Source: Streptomyces sp. NBC_00483 (lineage in GTDB: Bacteria > Actinomycetota > Actinomycetes > Streptomycetales > Streptomycetaceae). Taken from it: a DNA stretch of 64,000 nucleotides. Shown here piece by piece: positions 7,001-15,606 of the stretch. Within the stretch, counting starts at the first letter, position 1. Each line of letters starts with the position of its first letter. The stretch spans positions 1,364,001 through 1,428,000 of the forward strand of contig NZ_CP107880.1 of NCBI RefSeq assembly GCF_036013745.1, read 5' to 3'. The notes under the pieces were generated by a model. It saw nothing but the letters and a program-made list of their open reading frames with translations. It did no database searches and was not told the origin of the DNA. The translations under genes and the position numbers were made by a program.

Positions 7001-8833
7001 TCAGGTGTGGGTGGTGGCGAGGGCGGCCTGGGCGGCAGCACTGATCTGGGCTGCGGCCTGGGCGGGGTCGGTGAGTTGGAGGAGGGTGGTGCCGGGGCAG
7101 GGGGTGGGGTCGGGTTCGAAGGCGAGCCACAGGGCCGCGCAGCCGCTCGCGCGCAGGGCCTGGATGCGGGCGGTGGCGGCGGTGTGTTCGTCTTCGGCGT
7201 AGGCGCCGTCGGAGGCGATGACCACCAGGCGTCCGGCGCCCGGGCGGCTCAGGCCGAGGGCGGCGTCCAGGGCGTCGAGGGCTTCGGCGAGGTTGTGGCC
7301 GAAGCCGTTCGCGTGGAAGCGGGGCACCTGGGCGGGGGTGCGGCCGGGGGCGGTGATCGCGGTCAGGCAGCAGTCGTAGGCGATGGTCGCGGCGCGTGAG
7401 TCGGGGTCGCTCAGGGCGGTGGCGCGGGCCACGATCCAGGCTGCCGAGGCGATCGGGCCTTCGGCCTCGCCCATGGAGCCGGAGACGTCGACCGCGATGC
7501 CGACCCGCAGCGGCGGGGTCGGGGTGTGGTGGTGCACGGTCCGGGTGAACGGGGTCGCCGTCGGGGTGGCCCCGGCCGCCCTCTGGGCGTCGCGGGCCAG
7601 GGCCTGACGCATGTTCAGCCGTCCCGGCGGGGCCTGCGAGGCCACGGTCGTCTGGGTGCGTTCGCGATAGGAGGCGGCCCGCAGGCCCCGCGCCAGCCGT
7701 CCTGCGGCTGCCTTCTCCCCGGGTGTGGGTGTGCGGGTGCCGCGCAGCGGTGACCAGGCGGGCCCGTCGGGGTCGTGCGGGTCGAAGGGGCGGGCGCCGG
7801 GGGCGAAGATCTTCTTGGCCAACGCGGCCGAGGTGCGGGCGTGTTGGGCCTGGGACGTGCGGGCGCGGGTGCGGGCGCTCTGGGCGGCGCTCGCCTGCTC
7901 CCGGGCGCGGGTGGCGGCGTGTTCGGTGGCGTGTACGGCGTCGACGGACTGGCTGATCGCTTCGGCGAGTTCGGTGTCCGGGGCTGCCTGCGTCGGTGGG
8001 GTGGGGGCGGGGCGGTTGGGGTCGGCGGTGAGGGCCTGGCACCAGGCGCGGCCGTGGGCGAGCATCGCCTGTTCGTCGTCGTCGGCCGTGGTGTGGGCCG
8101 CCTGCCAGATGTCGGCGAGGGTGGCCAGGAGGTCGTGGCCGAGGCGGGCGGTGAGGAGGTGGGCGACCGGGTCGGTCTCCGTCTCGTCGAGGATGCCTGC
8201 GTCGCGGCGGGCGAGGAGGAGGCCAGCGGCGTGCGCGGCCTGCCACACATCACCTGCGGCCGGAGCCTGGGTGGTGAACTCGTCGAGGATGAGGGCGTGG
8301 ACGGCGGCGCGCAGCCAGCGTCGGTCGTGCGGGCGGCGGGTGAGGTGTGCGGCCTCGGCGCGGGATTCCTCCAGGAGGGCGGAGGCGGCGTCCAGGGCGG
8401 TGCCGCGCAGGTGGGGTGGGGTGGTCCAGTGGGAGTGGGCGGCGTGGGCGGCTTCGTGGACGAAGGCGCCCCAGGCGGCCGGGTAGTTCTCCTCGTCGCC
8501 GGGTTCGAGGGGGTCGATGGTGTGTGCGGGGTGTGGGGCGAAGAGGGCGGCGTCGATTTCCAGGGCGGCCAGGGTGGGCATGAAGGCGGCCGGGGCGCCG
8601 GAGCGGGTGCCCGGTTCGCAGGTGACGATCACGTCGTCGCGGTCGGCGAGTTCGGGCAGCCGCTCGGTCAGCGCGGCCGAGATCCGCAGCCAGTGCCCGG
8701 CCTGCGCGCCGCGCCGGGGCAGGGCAGTCGGGCCGCCGTCGTCCTCCCAGCGGGCGGCGGCCAGTTCGTCGGCGGTGACGGCGGGCGGGGTGTGCTGGAG
8801 GTGACTGTTCAGGAGCGTCGTCGTTCCAGTCAT
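7001..8833 (-). CDS. Metallopeptidase-like / vWA-domain protein (DUF2201-type partner of a MoxR ATPase)
   Basis: A 610-residue cytosolic protein. The N-terminal part has an HExxH motif (HEAAH, about residues 126-130) with downstream Glu residues (LLEESRAEAAH), as in the putative metallopeptidase domain of DUF2201 proteins. A long Ala/Arg/Gln-rich, probably helical middle follows (about 285-345). The C-terminal third is a von Willebrand A domain with a complete MIDAS (DVSGS, 449-453) and a later SDGAY. Such vWA proteins work with MoxR AAA+ ATPases to remodel or insert metal into client proteins; the client here is unknown. The MoxR gene lies 85 bp upstream on the same strand. Confidence 0.85.
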   Translation of the reverse strand: MTGTTTLLNSHLQHTPPAVTADELAAARWEDDGGPTALPRRGAQAGHWLRISAALTERLPELADRDDVIVTCEPGTRSGAPAAFMPTLAALEIDAALFAPHPAHTIDPLEPGDEENYPAAWGAFVHEAAHAAHSHWTTPPHLRGTALDAASALLEESRAEAAHLTRRPHDRRWLRAAVHALILDEFTTQAPAAGDVWQAAHAAGLLLARRDAGILDETETDPVAHLLTARLGHDLLATLADIWQAAHTTADDDEQAMLAHGRAWCQALTADPNRPAPTPPTQAAPDTELAEAISQSVDAVHATEHAATRAREQASAAQSARTRARTSQAQHARTSAALAKKIFAPGARPFDPHDPDGPAWSPLRGTRTPTPGEKAAAGRLARGLRAASYRERTQTTVASQAPPGRLNMRQALARDAQRAAGATPTATPFTRTVHHHTPTPPLRVGIAVDVSGSMGEAEGPIASAAWIVARATALSDPDSRAATIAYDCCLTAITAPGRTPAQVPRFHANGFGHNLAEALDALDAALGLSRPGAGRLVVIASDGAYAEDEHTAATARIQALRASGCAALWLAFEPDPTPCPGTTLLQLTDPAQAAAQISAAAQAALATTHT

Positions 8834-8878
8834 GGTGTGTCATTCCCTTCCAGGGAGGGCGAGTTCAGGGGGGGGTGC

Positions 8879-8909
8879 GGGGCCGGGCGGTGCGGGGGTG
8901 CCCGGCCCC
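8879..8909 (-). terminator. GC-rich intercistronic hairpin (first in the operon)
   Basis: A perfect 10-bp stem (GGGGCCGGGC at 8879-8888 with GCCCGGCCCC at 8900-8909) and an 11-nt loop, 9 bp after the ATPase stop codon. No T-run follows. It is the first of a series of hairpins placed after each gene of this operon. Confidence 0.6.
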
Positions 8910-8918
8910 GGGCGGGGG

Positions 8919-10085
8919 TCAGAGTTGGCGGCCCAGGGCGAGGGCGGTGATGGGGCGGCCGATGGCCTTGGTGACGATCTCGGCGACCGTGTCCCGGTCT
9001 TCCGGGGGTGCGATGCCGACCAGGTTGGCGAAGGCGACATCGGCGCCGAGTACGTCGGCGATCTTCTGGAAGGCGATCAGTTCGCGTAGTTGCGGGGCCC
9101 AGCCGAGTTCGCCGCCCGCCTGCCGGGTGGCGATGTTGCGGGCGATCCGCACCGCCGTCGCGTTGATCTTCAGGGCTTTGGCGAGGTCGTAGTCGGAGGC
9201 CACCTGGATCTGCATGCTGAACCGTGAGGCGAGCGCCTCGGTGAGGACCGCGCCGTGCACGCCGGGGTTGTGTCCGGCGATCACGTAGAAGCCGTCGGCC
9301 GCCTCGATCGTCTCGCCCTTGTGCGCCTTGACCTGGATCTGGCGGCGCCCGTCCAGGGCCGGGTAGAGGGCGGCCAGGACCTTCGGGGAGATCAGGGTGG
9401 CGTCATCCAGGAGGAGGGCGCGGCCCTCGGTCATCGCGGTCACCAGGGGGCCGTAGATGAACTCGTAGCCGCCCGCCTCGGTTTGGGTGTACTCGCCGAC
9501 CAGGTCACCGACCGTGGTGTCCCCATCGCCCGCCACCGTGATCAGGTCGGGGAAGGCCGCCTCGATCAGGGAGGTCTTGCCCGTGCCCGGCGGCCCGTAC
9601 AACAACACCGGGACGCTCGCCTCGCGCAGACGCTGCAGCGCCTCGACATCGGGCAGATTCTCCAACGCCCGGGGGTGATACGTCTGCCCATTCGGGCGGG
9701 TGATCGGGGCCGGGCGCCCGCCCGGCCCCGGTACGGGCGCGGTGGCGGGGCGCGGGCGGGGCACCGCCGCCGAGGCCGGGGTGGGGTTGGAGGTCGGCTG
9801 GGCGGCGGCCCCGGTGGTCGAAGTGGCCCGGTAGGTACGGGGTTTGTGGCCGACCCGTTCGGCCTCGCCCCGGGTGACCAGCGTCTCGCAGGCGTTGCCG
9901 ACCGCTCCCCCGGAATGCCCCAACTGTTTGGCCAGCTCGGTGACCGTGTAGCGGCCCTGCGGGCTCACGGCCAGGATTGCGGCCACCCGGGCGCGCAGTT
10001 GACCGGGGCGGGCCTTGCCCGACCCGGTGGGCAACAGGGCGGCGGCCGGGGCGGGTTGAGGCGGGGGCGGGGTGGGTGTGGCCAT
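8919..10085 (-). CDS. MoxR-type AAA+ ATPase with N-terminal winged-helix domain
   Basis: A 388-residue ATPase with AGGAAGG upstream of ATG 10085. Residues about 28-88 look like a winged helix (RYTVTELAKQLGHSGGAVGNA), followed by a Pro/Ala-rich linker. The AAA+ core has Walker A GPPGTGKTS (164-172), Walker B ALLLDDATL (Asp-Asp where Asp-Glu is usual) and a probable arginine finger in EALASRFS. MoxR ATPases drive conformational change in partner proteins with vWA domains, encoded next here. The HTH hints at DNA binding or autoregulation. It is the first gene of the leftward four-gene operon. Confidence 0.87.
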   Translation of the reverse strand: MATPTPPPPQPAPAAALLPTGSGKARPGQLRARVAAILAVSPQGRYTVTELAKQLGHSGGAVGNACETLVTRGEAERVGHKPRTYRATSTTGAAAQPTSNPTPASAAVPRPRPATAPVPGPGGRPAPITRPNGQTYHPRALENLPDVEALQRLREASVPVLLYGPPGTGKTSLIEAAFPDLITVAGDGDTTVGDLVGEYTQTEAGGYEFIYGPLVTAMTEGRALLLDDATLISPKVLAALYPALDGRRQIQVKAHKGETIEAADGFYVIAGHNPGVHGAVLTEALASRFSMQIQVASDYDLAKALKINATAVRIARNIATRQAGGELGWAPQLRELIAFQKIADVLGADVAFANLVGIAPPEDRDTVAEIVTKAIGRPITALALGRQL

Positions 10086-10439
10086 GGCGAAGCCTTCCTC
10101 TCACTGGGTAAAGGAGAAAATCGGTGGGGGTTCCTGCCACCCGCCGCACCGTCGTGGTGGCGGCCGGTTCGGGCATGGGGGTGCCGTGGCACCGGCCTCA
10201 TGCGGTCTCGGTGCGGGGTCTGGCTCAGGGGGGTGCCGCGCTCGGGCGGCGGTCGAACGGCTGGGGCCGGGCGGGACAATCGTCTAGGCCGGTTACCCCT
10301 TTCCCTGAATTCGGCTACCCGTTCGGAAATTCCCCCGCCGGGCTGCTTTCGCATTTCCCGTTCCCGCCTTTTCGGGGACAATTTAAATATAGCTCGACTC
10401 CGGCCCGACCTGAAGCGGGACTCCGGCTTGATAATGCTG

Positions 10440-10478
10440 GAATTCTCGTGAATTCACGACCGGAATTCCGGGGAATTC
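10440..10478. repeat. Four phased GAATTC palindromes
   Basis: GAATTC occurs at 10440, 10450, 10463 and 10473 (spacings 10, 13, 10), with a fifth copy at 10307, in otherwise very GC-rich DNA. Spacing near one helical turn suggests a protein-binding array upstream of the MoxR operon. The function is unproven. Confidence 0.5.
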
Positions 10479-10586
10479 GGGAGGCGGCGACGCTTTGCGT
10501 CGTGCGCGGCGCACGGGGCGACCGATTACCAGGCGGCCTGCGGGCGCCGGCAAACCCATGATTCGAGCACGCGTCCGAACCACCAG

Positions 10587-10677
10587 CCCGGCACGGCGGC
10601 CCGGCACGGCGGCCCGGCACGGCGGCCCGGCACGGCGGCCCGGCACGGCGGCCCGGCACGGCGGCCCGGCACGGCGG
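10587..10677. repeat. Seven perfect 13-bp tandem repeats
   Basis: The unit CCCGGCACGGCGG is repeated seven times without a mismatch. The 13-bp period shifts frame at each unit, so it is unlikely to be coding. It may vary in copy number between strains. Confidence 0.9.
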
Positions 10678-11106
10678 CACCTGCGGCTCCGCCTCGTGCC
10701 GCCTCCAGGCCTCCCAGGCATCCCAGGCCTCCTGAGGCCAGGCAAGCAGGGGCCGGCAGGACGGAGAGCAGGCAGAGGATGAGAAGAAAAACAGGGGGGA
10801 GATAGAGGGAAGAGAGCGGAGAGCTGTGAGGAGGTCAGCAGAGATAGCGAGATGTGAAATGCGAGCCGGGGAGGGCGGCATGTAGTAGATCGGGATGCTT
10901 TTCTGCACCGATATACAGTCGCCCTCGCCACCTGGCGGCTCTTAGGCCACCTGACCTGCTCTTTAACCATCCGCAGGGGCGTCGCATCCAAGCGCGAACA
11001 CAGACATGACAGGGGAAACGACACCGGACTCGACGGGGCAAGCGCCATCGAGCCAGCAGTCGCCGGATCGTGCCGATCATGGCATCGCGACCTGCGCTTT
11101 TGTGCT

Positions 11107-13938
11107 TTATCGCGGCTGACGCAACGCAGGAGTAAGAAGGGCCTGGGTGGCGGCAGCCGGTTCGAGGCCAAGCTCAGCGAGGCGTCGCTGCAAGCGGGCG
11201 TAGGTGCTGCGTGCGGCGTCGTGGTGTCCGGCCTGCTGATACAGGCGCATGGTGTGCTGGGTCAGCTGCTCATGTTCAGGGTGGAGCGTTCCCAGGCGCT
11301 CCAGGAGAGCCAGCACCGTGTCGCGGGCGTCCGAGTCACCCACATGTTCCGTCTGGTGCGCCAGGCGGAGGACGGCGTCGGCGGCCTGGGCCGTCGCGTG
11401 TTCACGGATGGTGTCGGCCCACAGGTAGTCGCAGCCTTGGGCGAACGGCCCGCGGTAATGCACCAACGCCTGGCTTACGACGTCGAGACGGGTGGAGTAC
11501 TCCTCACCCTCCTCGTCCGCGGAAAGTGAGCGCCGGGCCGGCCTTCGAAGGAGTTCGGTGAAGTCCGCCAGATCCGTTTCTACCAGTTGCGGGTGGAGTT
11601 TGTGGACTTCACCTTGCAGGAGGACGAATTCCTGCCCATCGATTCCCGTGGCGGGGCGCAGAGAACGCCGGACAGCGCGGCGCAGGTTCTTCAGCGCGTT
11701 TTGTTCGGTGCCGTCGGCAAGGTGGAGCTTCTCCGCGATATCCGAGGCGAGGAGCCCTGCCGGGTGGGCGGCGAGCAGGGCTAGAAATTCGTGGACTTCG
11801 CTGCGCAGGTTGGCACCGATGGGGTCGGGATTTCCGTGCGCGTGCAGTGTGATGGGGCCGAGTACGTTCAGGCGTACCGGCTTGTGTTGGGCCTCGCGGT
11901 GGTGCACAGCGTTCGGATGCTCAGCGGCAACGTGGGGAGGGCGGGCGTCGCGGGCGGGCGGGGTTCTCTGCGCGGCCGGGTTCTCTTCCTGGTCGGCGAC
12001 AGTTCGTGTGGGCTGGTGGCCGGTCGCGCGTGGGTGGGGTCGCTGGCCGTGGGCACCGAGGAGGACGTCGACCATGTCCCTGCCGGCATCCGGAGTGAGG
12101 TGGAAGAGTCGCAGGGGACCCGGACCTTGGCCGGCCGCAGTGTCGGTTGTGCCGTCGGGATCGACGTGCCACCGGCTCGCGCCGGGCAGTGCAGTATCCA
12201 GGGTGAACACCATCAGGGCGTCCGGCCTGCTCTGGGCGGCCAGAGTTCGCAGTTGTCCGGTGTGGGCGGCGTCGGGGGTGGCGAGCAGGACCAGTGTTCC
12301 GGGACGGCCAAAGTCACCTGCGTCGAGCACCAGGCTCCCGGACGAGGTGGAGGCCGCGGATTCGACCGGAGGTGCGTCCGTGTTCTCCAGGTACTCGTGA
12401 CGGCCGTGGGTGATCAGGTGTTGTTCGGCGAGACGGACAGCATGGGTGAGGTCACGGCCCTGAGTCAGCGCGGTGAATTGAGTCGGCAATCCGGGCAGCA
12501 GGAGCTCGGCGAGCGGCTGCGGGACAACAGCCGTGACATGGGGGCGTCCTGGACGGCAACGTTCGGCGGCGGTGAGGATGCCTACCAACAGGGCACGGGC
12601 GGCAGCCTCTGCGCCCGGCCCGAGAAGGGCAACTCCTCCCGCCGCAGCGAGCTCGGCCAGTCCGACTTCGACTTCGTCGCGAAGGCCGATGGTCACCGTG
12701 CCTGGTGCGCGTGGAGGCCGGGGCGGAGTACGACGAGTAATCAGGGCTTCGGGATCGTCTTGGCGCACGGGCAAGGAGGCCTCGTGCGCTGCCTGAGCGG
12801 CCAATTCGACAAACGGGCTCAGGCTGGCCTCCTCGTCCTCTTGGTCAGGTTGGCGTCGCCGCGCTTGATGCAGGCGCCACGCATGGCGTGCCATCAACAG
12901 CCCGGCCGCTGCTGTGATGCCGATCAGCCCGGCCTCTCCGAGTCCGATCTGGGCGGACCTTGACTCTGTCTCCGGGTTGGCACCGTCGCGCCTATGCTCC
13001 GGGGAGTCCTCGCGTCCCGCATGCCGCTCGCTCTCATCGCCGTCGCCGCCGACGTCCTTCGGTGGCTCATGCGGGGCAGCAGACTCAGGGGGAGCTGCCG
13101 ATCCAGGCGCGTCCGAATCGGGAGCAGGCGCAGAGGGGGCAGCCGAGGCCCGTGGAACGGGGATGGTCAGCCGCCAGCCCGGCATGATTCTGTCTGGATC
13201 ACCGAGCCGACCGCCGTCCGGCTGGATGTGGTGCTTGCTGAGCGCATAGATGCGTGGCCACTTACATCCGTCGCCGAGGCGCGCGTGCGCGATCTCCCAC
13301 AGTGTGTCCCCGCTTTCCACCACGTACTCGACATGCCGAACCTCCATGGACTCGGTCACCGCGCGCGGAATCACGACCCCAGTGCCACCGGCCGTGCCCT
13401 TCTGGACAAGCGGCTGTCGACCGGCCGACGAAACCTGATGGTCCTGGCCCGGATTCACAGGCCCCGTCGCGACCGTTGCCGGCCTCATCTCCCCTGTCGT
13501 GACGGGCTGTTGCGCCGTTGACACCTGAGGACGCCAGAGGCTCAGCAGGGCCACCACGAGGGCGCCGACGCACACCGCAGCCAGCGACTCCTTGAGAGAC
13601 AGTGTGGCGACGTGCGCATCGTGGGCCCGACGGTCGCGCAGCAGCTCCGGAAGATGTGCGGCGTACCAGATGGTTTCCCGGACCGCGGACAACGCGAAGC
13701 CTGCCCAGGCCACCCAGCCGACCACCGCCAGCAGGTCGACCATCAGGGGGTCGCTGATCGGTTGCATCAGCCGGTCGGCCAACTCGCTCCACGAGGCGAC
13801 TGCGTCCGGCCACGGGACGCCTGCGGCGCGCCACAGGACATAGGGGAAACCCGCGAGCAGGACGAGAACGACAGCAGCCGACCCGAGTGCGGTGGCCGCC
13901 GCGGCCAGCCGACAGCGCAGTCCAACGGGGTGGCCCAT
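11107..13938 (-). CDS. Membrane protein with LysM and C-terminal BTAD domains (Tad cluster)
   Basis: ATG 13938 with AAGGGG upstream gives 943 residues; open frame further upstream overlaps tadG and is a shadow. Three hydrophobic segments (about 11-37, 66-86, 117-136) anchor it. A LysM domain follows (about 203-261: VEYVVESGDTLWEIAHARLG), then a low-complexity Pro/Ser/Glu linker and another hydrophobic stretch. The last ~240 residues hold a winged-helix/BTAD TPR domain (FLALLAAHPAGLLASDIAEKL; LVHYRGPFAQG). LysM binds cell-wall glycan and BTAD is typical of SARP-type regulators. It sits at the 3' end of the pilus operon and may couple assembly to the wall or to regulation. Confidence 0.85.
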   Translation of the reverse strand: MGHPVGLRCRLAAAATALGSAAVVLVLLAGFPYVLWRAAGVPWPDAVASWSELADRLMQPISDPLMVDLLAVVGWVAWAGFALSAVRETIWYAAHLPELLRDRRAHDAHVATLSLKESLAAVCVGALVVALLSLWRPQVSTAQQPVTTGEMRPATVATGPVNPGQDHQVSSAGRQPLVQKGTAGGTGVVIPRAVTESMEVRHVEYVVESGDTLWEIAHARLGDGCKWPRIYALSKHHIQPDGGRLGDPDRIMPGWRLTIPVPRASAAPSAPAPDSDAPGSAAPPESAAPHEPPKDVGGDGDESERHAGREDSPEHRRDGANPETESRSAQIGLGEAGLIGITAAAGLLMARHAWRLHQARRRQPDQEDEEASLSPFVELAAQAAHEASLPVRQDDPEALITRRTPPRPPRAPGTVTIGLRDEVEVGLAELAAAGGVALLGPGAEAAARALLVGILTAAERCRPGRPHVTAVVPQPLAELLLPGLPTQFTALTQGRDLTHAVRLAEQHLITHGRHEYLENTDAPPVESAASTSSGSLVLDAGDFGRPGTLVLLATPDAAHTGQLRTLAAQSRPDALMVFTLDTALPGASRWHVDPDGTTDTAAGQGPGPLRLFHLTPDAGRDMVDVLLGAHGQRPHPRATGHQPTRTVADQEENPAAQRTPPARDARPPHVAAEHPNAVHHREAQHKPVRLNVLGPITLHAHGNPDPIGANLRSEVHEFLALLAAHPAGLLASDIAEKLHLADGTEQNALKNLRRAVRRSLRPATGIDGQEFVLLQGEVHKLHPQLVETDLADFTELLRRPARRSLSADEEGEEYSTRLDVVSQALVHYRGPFAQGCDYLWADTIREHATAQAADAVLRLAHQTEHVGDSDARDTVLALLERLGTLHPEHEQLTQHTMRLYQQAGHHDAARSTYARLQRRLAELGLEPAAATQALLTPALRQPR

Positions 13939-13994
13939 GGTGGTGCCCCTTCTCGTGGCGCGCATCGGCGAGGCGATATGGCGGTGAACGGTCC

Positions 13995-14447
13995 TTACGA
14001 GGTGGCACGTTCGGCATGAGCTGTGCCGCTCGCATGCACCGTGAGGGTTGTGACGCCGATCAGCTGGAGGATCTGGGTTCTCTGGTGGTGGGTGACGTGC
14101 ACGGTGACCGAATCGCCGTGCACGCCGGCCGTCCCCGCGTCGCCGGTGGAGGAGACGTGCGCGCGGGCAGCTCGAACCGCCTGTGCACGCAGGAGGCGAA
14201 CATCGGCACCGTGCGTACGGCGCAGGTGACCGACGTCGATCTGCTGGGCGCCGGTGCGCGCGGCTTCCTGCGCGACGTCCAAGGCCTGGGCCTTGCCCGC
14301 CAATGCCAAACCACCGTCGACGACGATCCCGGCGAACAGCCACAGCGCGGCGAAGACGCCGACGACGAATGCGGTCACCTGTCCGCGGTCGTCTCCGGCT
14401 GCCACGAGAGCCCGTACGGTCCGCAGACGGCCCGAGAATAAGTTCAT
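13995..14447 (-). CDS. tadG: TadG-like pilus assembly protein
   Basis: A 150-residue protein. DDRGQVTAFVVGVFAALWLFAGIVVDGG is the TadG N-terminal membrane segment, followed by an Ala-rich helix and an extracytoplasmic beta-rich tail. Its ATG overlaps the tadE stop by 4 bp. It is much shorter than proteobacterial TadG (no vWA part), as is usual for actinomycete Tad loci. It is probably a minor pseudopilin or assembly factor. Confidence 0.8.
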   Translation of the reverse strand: MNLFSGRLRTVRALVAAGDDRGQVTAFVVGVFAALWLFAGIVVDGGLALAGKAQALDVAQEAARTGAQQIDVGHLRRTHGADVRLLRAQAVRAARAHVSSTGDAGTAGVHGDSVTVHVTHHQRTQILQLIGVTTLTVHASGTAHAERATS

Positions 14448-14878
14448 GGCAGGCTCCGGTAAGTGTCGACGACGGAGTACGCGGTGCCCTCCACCTGCAC
14501 CCGGCCGGGCAGGCCCGTTCCCGTGAGGCGGCCGAGATCGGCTGTGCAGGACACGTGCGCAGTCACGGTGGCGCCGGGCGCGAGGTGGCCGGTGGCGAGG
14601 CGGACACGCGGCTGGGTGCAGGCCGCTCCAGCCTCGCGCAGGGCCTGGCTCGCGGCGCGGTCGGCTGAGCCGCGCGCGACAGTATCGGTGCGGGCCAGAG
14701 AGGCCGCGCGAGCCGCCTGGTGGGCGGCATCGGACACCACAAGACGGGCATCGACAAGCAACCCGACCGCCACCACTACCAGCATTACCAGCACCAACAG
14801 CGGTGCGACCAGAACGAGTTCCACTGCGGCCGAGCCGCGGTCCCGCCCGTAGCGGCTGCCTCGGGTCGGCCCAATCAT
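14444..14878 (-). CDS. tadE: TadE-family minor pseudopilin
   Basis: A 144-residue protein with RDRGSAAVELVLVAPLLVLVMLVVV, the TadE motif with the conserved Glu, near the N-terminus, followed by a periplasm-like (extracellular) domain with two Cys. It overlaps the preceding and following genes by 4 bp each (ATGA), showing tight coupling. Confidence 0.85.
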   Translation of the reverse strand: MIGPTRGSRYGRDRGSAAVELVLVAPLLVLVMLVVVAVGLLVDARLVVSDAAHQAARAASLARTDTVARGSADRAASQALREAGAACTQPRVRLATGHLAPGATVTAHVSCTADLGRLTGTGLPGRVQVEGTAYSVVDTYRSLP

Positions 14879-15282
14879 GGCTGAGCTCCGGTCGGGAAGG
14901 TGACCTTCTCGGTGGCGCCGGCGGCCGTACCCGAAGCGTGCAGATGGAGGCCGGGCACCACCGCGATCACAGATCCGTCCACCCGCACGGTCGTGTACGC
15001 CGAGGTGCGCGCAACCTGGACGGACGGTCCGGTCAGCACCCGGCCACCCAACGCGGCCAGGCTACGTCGGGCCTGCGCACTGCCGTCTGCGGCGCTGCCG
15101 TCCTCCACGCGAGCAGCGGCCAGGCCCCGTTGCGCGGCGTACTGGGCGATGTGCCGGGCGTGCCACGTGAGGGCGAGCTGCACGATGAGCAGGGCGAGAA
15201 CGAGGAGTGCTGGGGTGACGAGCACTAGTTGGGTAGAGGCGGACCCGCGGTCCTCGCGCAGTCGGCGCCTCAGCGTGGTCAC
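14875..15282 (-). CDS. TadE-like minor pseudopilin (second copy)
   Basis: A 135-residue protein with EDRGSASTQLVLVTPALLVLALLIVQ in place of the usual AAVE motif: Gln stands where TadE proteins have Glu. A helix and beta-rich tail follow. It is coupled by a 4-bp overlap to the next gene. It may be a structurally divergent pseudopilin not cleaved in the same way as its neighbour. Confidence 0.8.
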   Translation of the reverse strand: MTTLRRRLREDRGSASTQLVLVTPALLVLALLIVQLALTWHARHIAQYAAQRGLAAARVEDGSAADGSAQARRSLAALGGRVLTGPSVQVARTSAYTTVRVDGSVIAVVPGLHLHASGTAAGATEKVTFPTGAQP

Positions 15283-15285
15283 GAC

Positions 15286-15489
15286 TCAACTCCCAAGGTC
15301 GATGCCGTTGGCCTTCGCGGTGACCTTGGCGACGATGATGCCGACCACGGTCAGGCCCAGAATGGCCAGGAGCGCGGTGACGATGATCGTCTCCGTGGTG
15401 TATCCGGCGTCCCCACGTTCCTTGATCTGGTGACGCAAGTCGTCGAAGCGGGTACTCAGAAGGCTGGCCAGTGTGTCGAGTCGAGCCAT
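15286..15489 (-). CDS. Flp-type pilin subunit
   Basis: ATG 15489 gives 67 residues (MARLDTLASLLSTRFDDLRH); an in-frame ATG at 15543 is also possible. The core GDAGYTTETIIVTALLAILG resembles a class III prepilin site, with Gly before the cleavage point and a Glu at +4, followed by a 20-residue hydrophobic helix. It is very likely the major pilin of the Tad locus. It lies between tadC and the tadE genes. Confidence 0.75.
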   Translation of the reverse strand: MARLDTLASLLSTRFDDLRHQIKERGDAGYTTETIIVTALLAILGLTVVGIIVAKVTAKANGIDLGS

Positions 15490-15606
15490 CGCAATCACTG
15501 CTTTCGTTGTTCTCGTCGGAATCTCGTGAGTTCTCGTGGTCACGTGCGAATCAGTGCCAGATCCCGCGCCGTGATAGCGGCCGGGCTCGGGGTGCGGGCG
15601 CGGGTG

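Larger units (their letters stand above)
10086..11106. other. 1-kb region without a convincing gene
   Basis: It lies between the start of the ATPase operon and the end of the Tad cluster. Long open frames cross it on both strands but are repeat-driven and Arg/Pro-rich. It holds an AT-rich patch (about 10380-10396), a cluster of GAATTC sites (10307-10478), seven 13-bp repeats (10587-10677) and a purine-rich run (about 10775-10870). The ATPase operon promoter must be in here. A weak candidate is TTCAGG-17-TATATT around 10390 on the minus strand. Confidence 0.6.

Noticed and set aside
6432..8246. A 604-codon frame on the minus strand covering the vWA gene
   Set aside because: Only its last 157 codons have natural composition and a start with SD; the rest is a Pro/Arg-rich shadow of the vWA gene.
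10383..11171. Long minus-strand frames crossing the 1-kb gap
   Set aside because: They contain GRRAGPPCRA-type repeats produced by the 13-bp tandem array, without homology or SD.
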